Assembly: GCF_000772935.1 (NCBI RefSeq)
Contig: NZ_JPVR01000059.1
Location: 1 to 64,000 of the forward strand
Direction of reading: 5' to 3'
Source: Lysinibacillus boronitolerans JCM 21713 = 10a = NBRC 103108
Lineage (GTDB): Bacteria > Bacillota > Bacilli > Bacillales_A > Planococcaceae
Length of the DNA stretch: 64,000 nucleotides
The position numbers and the translations under genes were made by a program. Under the pieces are notes generated by a model. That model did no database searches. It saw only the letters and a program-made list of their open reading frames with translations, and was not told the DNA's origin. This document shows positions 57,501-64,000 of this stretch, in pieces; positions within the stretch are counted from its first letter, which is position 1; each line of letters starts with the position of its first letter.

Positions 57501-58013
57501 ATGGATTTAAAGCAATACGTTACAACGGTTGAAAACTGGCCAAAAGAAGGCATTACCTTCAGAGATATTACGACAATTATGGATAATGGACCTGCCTACA
57601 AATATGCGACAGATCAAATTGTAGAATATGCAAAAGAAGTAGGAGCAGAAATTGTAGTTGGCCCTGAGGCTCGTGGGTTTATTATCGGTTGTCCAGTAGC
57701 TTATGCACTTGAAATTGGCTTTGCACCTGTTCGTAAACCAGGTAAATTACCGCGTGAGGTGATTAGTGCGGACTATGGTCTAGAGTATGGAAAAGATACA
57801 TTAACAATGCATCACGATGCAATTAAGCCTGGTCAAAAGGTGTTAATCTGTGATGATTTATTAGCAACTGGGGGTACAGTTGAAGCAACAGTGCGTTTAG
57901 TGGAACAATTAGGTGGTCAGGTAGTAGGCTGTGCATTCCTAATTGAACTTTTAGAATTAAATGGTCGAGACAAGCTTGGCGATTTAAATATTAAAACACT
58001 TATTCAATATTAA
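57501..58013 (+). CDS. apt: Adenine phosphoribosyltransferase
   Basis: 170 residues. PRPP motif [18 protein letters not shown] and start [15 protein letters not shown]. Salvages adenine to AMP. Follows recJ and precedes relA in Bacilli; here a 4-kb insertion separates it from relA. Confidence 0.97.
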   Translation: MDLKQYVTTVENWPKEGITFRDITTIMDNGPAYKYATDQIVEYAKEVGAEIVVGPEARGFIIGCPVAYALEIGFAPVRKPGKLPREVISADYGLEYGKDTLTMHHDAIKPGQKVLICDDLLATGGTVEATVRLVEQLGGQVVGCAFLIELLELNGRDKLGDLNIKTLIQY

Positions 58014-58023
58014 GAGCATTGCA

Positions 58024-58053
58024 AAAGCGCCCTACAATGAGGGCGCTTTTTAT
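58024..58053. terminator. Bidirectional terminator between apt and marR gene
   Basis: AAAGCGCCCT (58024-58033) with AGGGCGCTTT (58040-58049). T-runs on both sides serve apt (+) and the MarR gene (-). Confidence 0.9.
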
Positions 58054-58508
58054 ACTTCATCATAGGATTGAATGATTTGTTGCATTGTTCGCAAGGTATC
58101 ATAGAAATCGGCGTATTTCTCCATTCCAATGTCCTCAATGATTCTATCTTGAATTCCTTGCCAAATAGGTGCTGCTTCATGCAGTTTTTCTAATCCTTTT
58201 TCAGTAAGTGTAATTTTTTTGGTACGAGCATCATTTGTATCTCGTCTTAATTCAACATAGCCATGTTGCTTTAATAGATTAATATTACGTGTTACAGTGG
58301 TTTGATCCAGCTGTAAAATTTCACCTAAACGGCTGATTGAGACAGCTTGTTGAAGGTCGATATGTGCAAGCATTGAATATTGTGTAACCTTTAAACCAGT
58401 AGGCTGTAGCAGCTTATCATATAATTGTGTGACGACCCTTGTTTTTTTTCTAAGGTTTGCACAAACACAAATTTGTGTATAATCAATATTTTTAAGTTGA
58501 TTCTTCAT
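58050..58508 (-). CDS. MarR-family transcriptional regulator
   Basis: 152 residues. Winged helix about residues 45-100 (I-S-R-L-G-E-I-L-Q-L-D-Q-T-T-V-T-R-N-I-N-L-L, then the wing R-R-D-T-N-D-A-R-T-K-K-I). Two cysteines near the start (I-C-V-C-A-N-L) could sense thiol oxidation. It is divergent from an MFS transporter with palindromes between them, so it probably represses the transporter. AAAGGAG before ATG. Confidence 0.9.
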   Translation of the reverse strand: MKNQLKNIDYTQICVCANLRKKTRVVTQLYDKLLQPTGLKVTQYSMLAHIDLQQAVSISRLGEILQLDQTTVTRNINLLKQHGYVELRRDTNDARTKKITLTEKGLEKLHEAAPIWQGIQDRIIEDIGMEKYADFYDTLRTMQQIIQSYDEV

Positions 58509-58574
58509 CGACAGTACTCCTTTAAGGGGATTCTACTAATTATCAGTATACACCCAATAACTAGAAATTCCTTC

Positions 58575-58660
58575 TTGACAGCTTTATGAACGATTACTAT
58601 CATTATACATGTATATACATATAAATGAAATAAGCAGACTTAAACATGTATATACATGTT
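58575..58660 (+). promoter_or_regulatory. MFS transporter promoter with two ACATGTATATACAT palindromes
   Basis: TTGACA (58575-58580), 17 bp, TATCAT (58598-58603). The first site ACATGTATATACAT (58607-58620) covers the start of transcription. The second is a perfect 18-bp palindrome AACATGTATATACATGTT (58643-58660), 37 bp away centre to centre. Likely operators of the adjacent MarR protein. Confidence 0.8.
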
Positions 58661-58692
58661 TTGTAGTCTATCAAAGAAAAGAAGGTGTTGAG

Positions 58693-59943
58693 GTGAAGCG
58701 TGTTCATTATAGTTGGTTTATTTTAATCGTCACATTTTTCTCGATAATTGTCGCAGGGATTACGATGTCATCATCTGGCGTGTTTATCGATCCTCTTGAA
58801 AAAGAATTTCACTGGGATCGTTCAACCATTGCTTTAGCTTTTGCTGTAAGTTTGTTTTTATATGGCATATCTGGTCCATTTATGGCTGCATTGCTTGAAG
58901 TCATTGGCCTAAAGAAAATGATGCTAGGTGCCATGGCAACTTTAGTATTAGGAATGACTTTAACATTTTTGATGAATCAATCCTGGCAGCTAATCGTTAT
59001 TTGGGGAGGCATTATTGGTCTTGGTGCGAGTCTTTTTTTAACTGTCCTTAGTCCATATGTGGCGAATCATTGGTTTGTAAAGCGAAGAGGGTTAGCGGTT
59101 GGTATTTTAACGGCAAGTACAGCCACGGGCCAGTTAATTTTATTACCTGTTCTAGCTATCATTATTGAACACTATTCTTGGCGATGGGCTATCACATTAA
59201 TGCTACTCCTTAGTATTATAATGTTTTTCATGATTGCGCTTTTTATAAAAAATAGACCCCAGGATATGGGGTTAACTCCTTATGGACAAGAGGAGGCTAT
59301 AGAGGAACAACAAATACAACAAAAGAAGAATCCAATAGCTATGGCTTTTAAAGGTTTATATGAGGCGATTAAGGTTAAAGCATTTTGGCTCTTAGCAGGC
59401 AGCTTTTTTATTTGTGGGCTATCGACAAGCGGATTAATTGGTACTCATTTTGTTTCTTATTGTATTAGCTTTGGCGTTCCTTTAGTCACGGCAGCATCAT
59501 TTCTTTCTTTTATGGGCATTTTTAATTTATTAGGCACGACTGCCTCTGGGTGGTTATCTGATCGCTTCGATAATCGATGGTTATTGTTTTGGTATTACCT
59601 GTTAAGAGGCGCATCTCTTTTATTGCTTCCTTACGCACTCGCGCAAGGATCATTTGTTTTATTAACGATTTTCACCATCTTTTACGGACTAGATTGGATT
59701 GCTACAGTGCCACCAACTATCAGTATGACGCGACAAATTTTTGGTATGCAAAAAAGCAGTATTATCTACGGCTGGATATTTGCCTCACATCAAGCAGGAG
59801 CGGCGGTTGCTGCGTATGGTGGAGGGCTAATTTATAAATTTTTTAATTCCTATACATGGGCATTTTTCCTTGCAGGAATGTTTTGTGCAATGGCCAGTTT
59901 ATTCGTCATCATTGTAAAAAAACAAACACCTCAGCAAGCATAA
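58693..59943 (+). CDS. MFS transporter
   Basis: 416 residues from GTG 58693, after AAGAAGGTG and downstream of the operators. The frame is open to 58609, but that lies within the promoter. About 12 membrane segments; MFS motifs G-x-I-x-G-L-G between segments 4 and 5 and G-W-L-S-D-R-F-D-N-R between 8 and 9. Overall pattern resembles monocarboxylate/oxalate-type MFS proteins. Substrate unknown. Confidence 0.88.
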   Translation: MKRVHYSWFILIVTFFSIIVAGITMSSSGVFIDPLEKEFHWDRSTIALAFAVSLFLYGISGPFMAALLEVIGLKKMMLGAMATLVLGMTLTFLMNQSWQLIVIWGGIIGLGASLFLTVLSPYVANHWFVKRRGLAVGILTASTATGQLILLPVLAIIIEHYSWRWAITLMLLLSIIMFFMIALFIKNRPQDMGLTPYGQEEAIEEQQIQQKKNPIAMAFKGLYEAIKVKAFWLLAGSFFICGLSTSGLIGTHFVSYCISFGVPLVTAASFLSFMGIFNLLGTTASGWLSDRFDNRWLLFWYYLLRGASLLLLPYALAQGSFVLLTIFTIFYGLDWIATVPPTISMTRQIFGMQKSSIIYGWIFASHQAGAAVAAYGGGLIYKFFNSYTWAFFLAGMFCAMASLFVIIVKKQTPQQA

Positions 59944-59946
59944 ACA

Positions 59947-59987
59947 AAAAAAGTTGAACCTCAGTAAGATGAGGTTCAACTTTTTTA
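59947..59987 (+). terminator. MFS gene terminator
   Basis: AAAAAAGTTGAACCTCA with its complement TGAGGTTCAACTTTTTT (59970-59986), 17 bp, loop GTAAGA. Confidence 0.95.
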
Positions 59988-59999
59988 ATAAAGAATCTT

Positions 60000-60034
60000 T
60001 TGACATAACGCAAACAAAAGTTTATAATATAAAC
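60000..60034 (+). promoter_or_regulatory. Consensus promoter and operator of psuK-psuG
   Basis: TTGACA (60000-60005), 17-bp spacer, TATAAT (60023-60028): a perfect SigA promoter. The palindrome GTTTATA-A-TATAAAC (60020-60034) covers the -10, a good repressor site, perhaps for the HTH fused to PsuK. Confidence 0.82.
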
Positions 60035-60056
60035 AAATATAATAAAAGGTGATGCT

Positions 60057-61148
60057 ATGAATGAAAGAGAACAGGCGGTGCTTGCTTTAATTCGCCAGAA
60101 TCCGTTTATGTCTCAGCAAGAAATGGCAGATGCAATGAATCTGTCGCGTCCTGTGCTTGCTAATTTAGTGTCTAGTTTAACGAAGCAAGGAAAAATTGTA
60201 GGTCGTGCTTATATATTACCCGAGGAAAATGAAATTATTTGCATCGGTGGAGCTAATTTAGACCGCAAATTCCATGTTAAGGGCAATGTTCAATTTGGAA
60301 CATCTAACCCTGCCAGTTCTTCCTTTAGTGTAGGTGGTGTTGGTCGAAATATTGCTGAAAACTTAGGCAGATTAAATCACCAAGTGACGTTACTAACAAC
60401 GGCAGGTAAGGATGCTGATTGGCAAGTGATCCAAGAGGCTTCGGAATCCTTTATGAATCTACGTTATGTAGAGCAGCTTGCAGAGGCTTCTACAGGTTCT
60501 TATACTGCCATCATGGATGAACAAGGAGAGCTAGCACTAGCTGTAGCAAATATGGAGGTTTATGACCTTCTGTTACCTAGCTTGTTGAAAAAACATGAAA
60601 CGATGCTTGTAAACGCAGGCTGTTTTATTTTGGATTTAAACTGTCCAAAAGAAACAGTGGCGTATATCCAGCAAGTAGCCATTGCTCGTGATATTCCACT
60701 TGTTATTGTGCCAGTATCTTCGCCAAAAATGAATCGACTACCTGAAACATTACAAGGCGTAACTTGGTTTATTTGTAACACAGATGAAGCGGAAACAATT
60801 GTTGGACATAAAATTGAAAACGCTACCCATTATGAAAAAGCATTACAACAGCTCCTACAACTAGGTGCGGAGCATGTCATTATCACAGCTGGCAGCAAGG
60901 GTGTTTATGCAGCATCTGCAACGATTGCACCTCGTCATGTTGCCGCTAAAGTGATTGACAAAATTGAAGATGTGACAGGAGCAGGAGATGCCTTTGTCAG
61001 CGCTGTCATTCACAGTTGGCTGACTGGACAATCTTTTGAGACATGTATTGATGCTGGATTAACCAATGCAAAAAATACATTGGCATCTCCTTATACAGTA
61101 AGACCTGAATTATCAGTAGATTTGTTGAAACATGAAATGGAGGAATAA
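60057..61148 (+). CDS. psuK: Pseudouridine kinase with N-terminal HTH (PfkB family)
   Basis: 363 residues. Residues 1-55 form a winged HTH ([20 protein letters not shown]). Residues 60-360 form a PfkB sugar kinase: [23 protein letters not shown] and catalytic D-V-T-G-A-G-D-A-F. Next to psuG it should phosphorylate pseudouridine to the 5'-phosphate. The HTH suggests it also regulates its own operon. RBS AAAGGTGATGCT. Confidence 0.88.
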   Translation: MNEREQAVLALIRQNPFMSQQEMADAMNLSRPVLANLVSSLTKQGKIVGRAYILPEENEIICIGGANLDRKFHVKGNVQFGTSNPASSSFSVGGVGRNIAENLGRLNHQVTLLTTAGKDADWQVIQEASESFMNLRYVEQLAEASTGSYTAIMDEQGELALAVANMEVYDLLLPSLLKKHETMLVNAGCFILDLNCPKETVAYIQQVAIARDIPLVIVPVSSPKMNRLPETLQGVTWFICNTDEAETIVGHKIENATHYEKALQQLLQLGAEHVIITAGSKGVYAASATIAPRHVAAKVIDKIEDVTGAGDAFVSAVIHSWLTGQSFETCIDAGLTNAKNTLASPYTVRPELSVDLLKHEMEE

Positions 61149-61152
61149 CAAC

Positions 61153-62067
61153 ATGAAAGATTTCATCGTATTATCAGAAGAAGTAAAAGCAGGACAAGCA
61201 AAAGGTCTACCAATCGTTGCATTAGAATCAACTATTATTTCACACGGTATGCCATACCCACAAAACGTGCAAACTGCGCGTGAAGTTGAGCAAATTATTC
61301 GCGATAATGGTGCAGTCCCAGCAACAATTGCATTAATTGATGGGAAAATTAAAATTGGTCTATCGGATGAAGAGCTAGAAATGTTCGGTAATGCTCAAGG
61401 TGTTGCGAAAGCTTCACGTCGTGACTTAGGCTACTTACTAGCAACGAAAAAATTAGGAGCTACAACAGTTGCAGCGACAATGATCTGTGCAGAGCTTGCA
61501 GGTATTGAAATCTTTGTTACAGGTGGTATTGGTGGTGTACACCGCGGTGCAGAAACAACAATGGATGTCTCTGCTGACCTAGAAGAATTAGCTCAAACAA
61601 ATGTTGCCGTTATCTGTGCAGGTGCAAAATCTATTTTAGACATCGGTCTTACATTAGAATATCTTGAAACAAAAGGTGTGCCAGTGGTTGGTTATGGTAC
61701 GGATGAATTACCAGCGTTCTACACACGTCAAAGTGGATTCGATGTAAACTTCCAGTTAGATACGCCAGAAGAAATTGCAGCAATGCTATCTGCGAAATGG
61801 CAATTAGGCTTAAAAGGTGGCGCTGTCATTGCAAATCCAATTCCTGAAGCGGAAGCATTAGAGCATGCATTTATTACAAACATTATTGAAAAAGCTTTAG
61901 TTGAAGCAGAAGAGAATGGCATTCAAGGTAAAAACGTTACACCATTCTTACTTGGCAAAGTTAAAGAATTAACAGAAGGTAAAAGTCTTGATGCCAACAT
62001 TGCATTAGTGAAAAACAATGCAGTAGTCGGCGCGAAAATTGCTGTAGCTTACAATCAATTACACTAA
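61153..62067 (+). CDS. psuG: Pseudouridine-5'-phosphate glycosidase
   Basis: 304 residues from ATG 61153 (GGAGG upstream inside the end of psuK). Family blocks [28 protein letters not shown] and the C-terminal [11 protein letters not shown] are intact. Cleaves the C-C glycosidic bond of pseudouridine 5'-phosphate to uracil and ribose 5-phosphate. Confidence 0.95.
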   Translation: MKDFIVLSEEVKAGQAKGLPIVALESTIISHGMPYPQNVQTAREVEQIIRDNGAVPATIALIDGKIKIGLSDEELEMFGNAQGVAKASRRDLGYLLATKKLGATTVAATMICAELAGIEIFVTGGIGGVHRGAETTMDVSADLEELAQTNVAVICAGAKSILDIGLTLEYLETKGVPVVGYGTDELPAFYTRQSGFDVNFQLDTPEEIAAMLSAKWQLGLKGGAVIANPIPEAEALEHAFITNIIEKALVEAEENGIQGKNVTPFLLGKVKELTEGKSLDANIALVKNNAVVGAKIAVAYNQLH

Positions 62068-62082
62068 TCCATTTGTCGAAAC

Positions 62083-62122
62083 AAGGACTCTTTGTGACGT
62101 GAAGTCGCAAAGGGTCTTTTTT
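62083..62122 (+). terminator. psuG terminator
   Basis: AAGGACTCTTTGTGAC (62083-62098) pairs, with G-U pairs, with GTCGCAAAGGGTCTTTT, then T-run. Confidence 0.85.
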
Positions 62123-62194
62123 ATTAAAAAGAAGGATATTTTTTCCGTTTTTCGATCTGTTCACGAGATTAACTAAACTAAATGATACAGTCTC

Positions 62195-62224
62195 TTTACA
62201 ATAGGCCACAATATTTTATACAAT
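62195..62224 (+). promoter_or_regulatory. Probable promoter of relA
   Basis: TTTACA (62195-62200), 18-bp spacer, TACAAT (62219-62224), about 45 nt upstream of relA. Confidence 0.55.
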
Positions 62225-62272
62225 TAAGTTTATATCTAATCTGAAAAATTTGACGAGCAAGGTGGACATGTT

Positions 62273-64000
62273 ATGGCGAAAGAGCAAATTTTGACTCCTG
62301 AGGACGTTTTTGAGTTAGTCAAATCCTACATGAATGATGAAAATGTCGCATTCGTGAAAAAAGCATATGAATTAGCAAGGGATGCCCATATTGAGCAATT
62401 CCGTAGCTCTGGTGAACCGTATATTATTCATCCAGTACAAGTAGCAGGTATTCTAGCTGAATTACAAATGGACCCGGAAACTGTAGCAGCAGGTTTTTTA
62501 CATGATGTTGTCGAAGATACGGATTTTACGCGGGATGATTTGGTACGTGAATTTGGCGAAGAGGTAGCCGTGCTTGTTGATGGTGTTACCAAACTAGGGA
62601 AAATTAAATATTTATCAAAAGAGGCGCAGCAGGCAGAAAATCATCGAAAAATGTTTGTGGCTATGGCGCAAGATATCCGTGTTATTCTCATTAAGCTAGC
62701 AGACCGTCTTCATAATATGCGTACGTTAAAGCATTTACCTGCTGAGAAGCAACGACGCATTTCGAAAGAGACGCTCGAGATTTTTGCACCACTTGCTCAT
62801 CGTCTTGGAATTTCGACTGTAAAATGGGAGCTTGAAGATACAGCACTGCGCTATTTAAACCCACAACAATATTATCGTATTGTCAGTCTGATGAAGAAAA
62901 AACGTGATGAACGTGAAGCTTATTTAGAAAATGTGATGGCTGAGATGAAATCACAACTGAATGAGGTTGAAATTGACGCAGATGTCTATGGTCGACCAAA
63001 GCATATTTACAGTATCTATCGAAAAATGGTGTTACAAAAGAAACAGTTTAATGAAATTTATGATTTATTAGCCATTCGTGTTCTTGTCGATAGTATTAAA
63101 GATTGCTATGCCGTATTAGGAATCGTGCATACACTATGGAAACCAATGCCAGGACGCTTTAAAGACTATATTGCTATGCCAAAACAAAACCTGTACCAGT
63201 CTCTACATACGACTGTTATTGGGCCTTATGGTGACCCGTTGGAGGTACAGATTCGTACAAAGGAAATGCACAAAATTGCAGAGTACGGGATTGCGGCGCA
63301 CTGGGCGTATAAAGAAGGCAAAAACGTCGATCATCAAAAGCAGAATGTCGATCAAAAATTAACGTGGTTCCGTGAAATTTTAGAGTTCCAAAATGAATCT
63401 TCCAACGCAGAGGAATTTATGGAATCCTTAAAATTTGATTTATTCTCTGATATGGTTTATGTCTTTACACCTGAAGGCGATGTCATTGAACTGCCAGCAG
63501 GTTCTGTTCCTATTGATTTTGCCTATCGCGTTCATTCCGAAGTGGGAAATCGTACGATTGGAGCGAAAATTAATGGGAAGATGGTACCGCTTGATACGCC
63601 ATTAAAAACGGGTGATATCATTGAAATTTTAACTTCGAAACAATCCTTTGGTCCGAGTCGCGATTGGCTAAAAATAGCTCAATCCTCGCAGGCGAAGAAT
63701 AAGATAAAGCAATTCTTTAAACGACACCTGCGTGAAGAAAATATTGTCAAAGGTAAAGAAATGATTGAAAAAGAAATCCGTGCTCAGGATTTCGATTTAA
63801 AGGAAACGCTGTCCTCTGAAAACCTAAAACGGGTATGCGACAAATTTAACTATACGAATGAAGAAGATTTGTATGCGGCAGTTGGTGTGAATGGGATTAC
63901 TGCACAGCAGGTTGTGAATCGTTTAGCTGAAAAACGTCGTAAAGAACGTGAGCAGGAAGAAGCACTAGAAAAAATCGAACAAAAAATGAAAAATCCAATT
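62273..64000 (+). CDS. relA: Bifunctional (p)ppGpp synthetase/hydrolase, 3' end outside window
   Basis: 576 codons are visible from ATG 62273 (AAGGTGG upstream), and the frame is still open at the window edge. HD hydrolase domain about residues 45-155 ([19 protein letters not shown]). Synthetase domain about 235-350 ([29 protein letters not shown]). TGS domain about 395-460 ([22 protein letters not shown]). Both activities look intact, so this is the long Rel enzyme of the stringent response. The ACT domain is beyond the edge. Confidence 0.97.
   Translation, partial: MAKEQILTPEDVFELVKSYMNDENVAFVKKAYELARDAHIEQFRSSGEPYIIHPVQVAGILAELQMDPETVAAGFLHDVVEDTDFTRDDLVREFGEEVAVLVDGVTKLGKIKYLSKEAQQAENHRKMFVAMAQDIRVILIKLADRLHNMRTLKHLPAEKQRRISKETLEIFAPLAHRLGISTVKWELEDTALRYLNPQQYYRIVSLMKKKRDEREAYLENVMAEMKSQLNEVEIDADVYGRPKHIYSIYRKMVLQKKQFNEIYDLLAIRVLVDSIKDCYAVLGIVHTLWKPMPGRFKDYIAMPKQNLYQSLHTTVIGPYGDPLEVQIRTKEMHKIAEYGIAAHWAYKEGKNVDHQKQNVDQKLTWFREILEFQNESSNAEEFMESLKFDLFSDMVYVFTPEGDVIELPAGSVPIDFAYRVHSEVGNRTIGAKINGKMVPLDTPLKTGDIIEILTSKQSFGPSRDWLKIAQSSQAKNKIKQFFKRHLREENIVKGKEMIEKEIRAQDFDLKETLSSENLKRVCDKFNYTNEEDLYAAVGVNGITAQQVVNRLAEKRRKEREQEEALEKIEQKMKNPI

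Overview
The window is a low-GC Firmicute chromosome segment from an endospore former. Lysinibacillus or a close relative is the best guess. Three proteins at the left edge include two with S-layer-homology (SLH) modules and signal peptides. The gene order is otherwise the conserved Bacillus 'hem - valS - folC - mre/min - spoIVF - rplU/rpmA - spo0B/obg - phe - ruv - queA/tgt - yajC - secDF - recJ/apt - relA' backbone. Sporulation genes are present (spoVID-like, spoIIB-like, spoIVFA/FB, spo0B, safA, a CotS/YsxE-type kinase-like gene, spoVB). No tRNA, rRNA, CRISPR array, IS element or prophage was seen. Genus assignment is inference.

Layout. 1-5.8 kb: cell-surface proteins (a C-terminal fragment, an SLH protein, an SLH/von Willebrand A protein). 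5.9-12.3 kb: the haem pathway from glutamyl-tRNA to uroporphyrinogen III (hemA, hemX, hemC, hemD, hemB, hemL), with a strong hairpin terminator between hemA and hemX. 12.6-14.1 kb: a CoxG/SRPBCC protein, a short SpoVID-like morphogenetic protein and a small membrane protein. 14.1-17.1 kb: valS behind a valine T-box. 17.4-22.7 kb: an unknown protein, two tandem folC paralogues, a spoIIB-like gene, maf, radC. 22.7-27.2 kb: mreBCD-minCD behind a long structured leader. 27.3-29.6 kb: spoIVFA/FB, then rplU-prp-rpmA behind an L21 leader. 29.7-33.1 kb: spo0B, obg, pheB, pheA. 33.1-36.0 kb: a DCC thiol oxidoreductase, NiaR repressor, safA and a YsxE-like gene. 36.0-40.5 kb: SOS-boxed ruvAB, then queA, tgt, yajC. 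40.6-48.5 kb: polysaccharide deacetylase, DUF421 protein, spoVB, comN, secDF, a chemoreceptor. 48.7-55.0 kb: trpEDCFBA. 55.1-58.0 kb: recJ, apt. 58.0-62.1 kb: a MarR/MFS divergent pair and a pseudouridine catabolic pair (psuK, psuG). 62.3 kb to the edge: relA, cut by the window.

Most interesting points. (1) The trp leader carries a Trp T-box (TGG specifier). Directly upstream of it is a run of ten NAG triplets spaced 2-3 nt apart, six of them perfect (G/T)AG triplets at an exact 5-nt period. This looks like a TRAP-binding site, so the operon may have dual control by charged tRNA and free tryptophan. (2) The TrpE encoded next has lost most chorismate- and Mg-binding motifs, while trpDCFBA look intact. 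(3) The mreB leader contains two perfect, interleaved stems (8 and 10 bp) that can form an H-type pseudoknot or switch, and downstream a second pair of competing stems reaches the mreB start codon. (4) Two spore-coat-type genes (spoVID-like and YsxE-like) have clear coding homology but no usual start codon where translation should begin. (5) A 21-bp tandem repeat precedes recJ.
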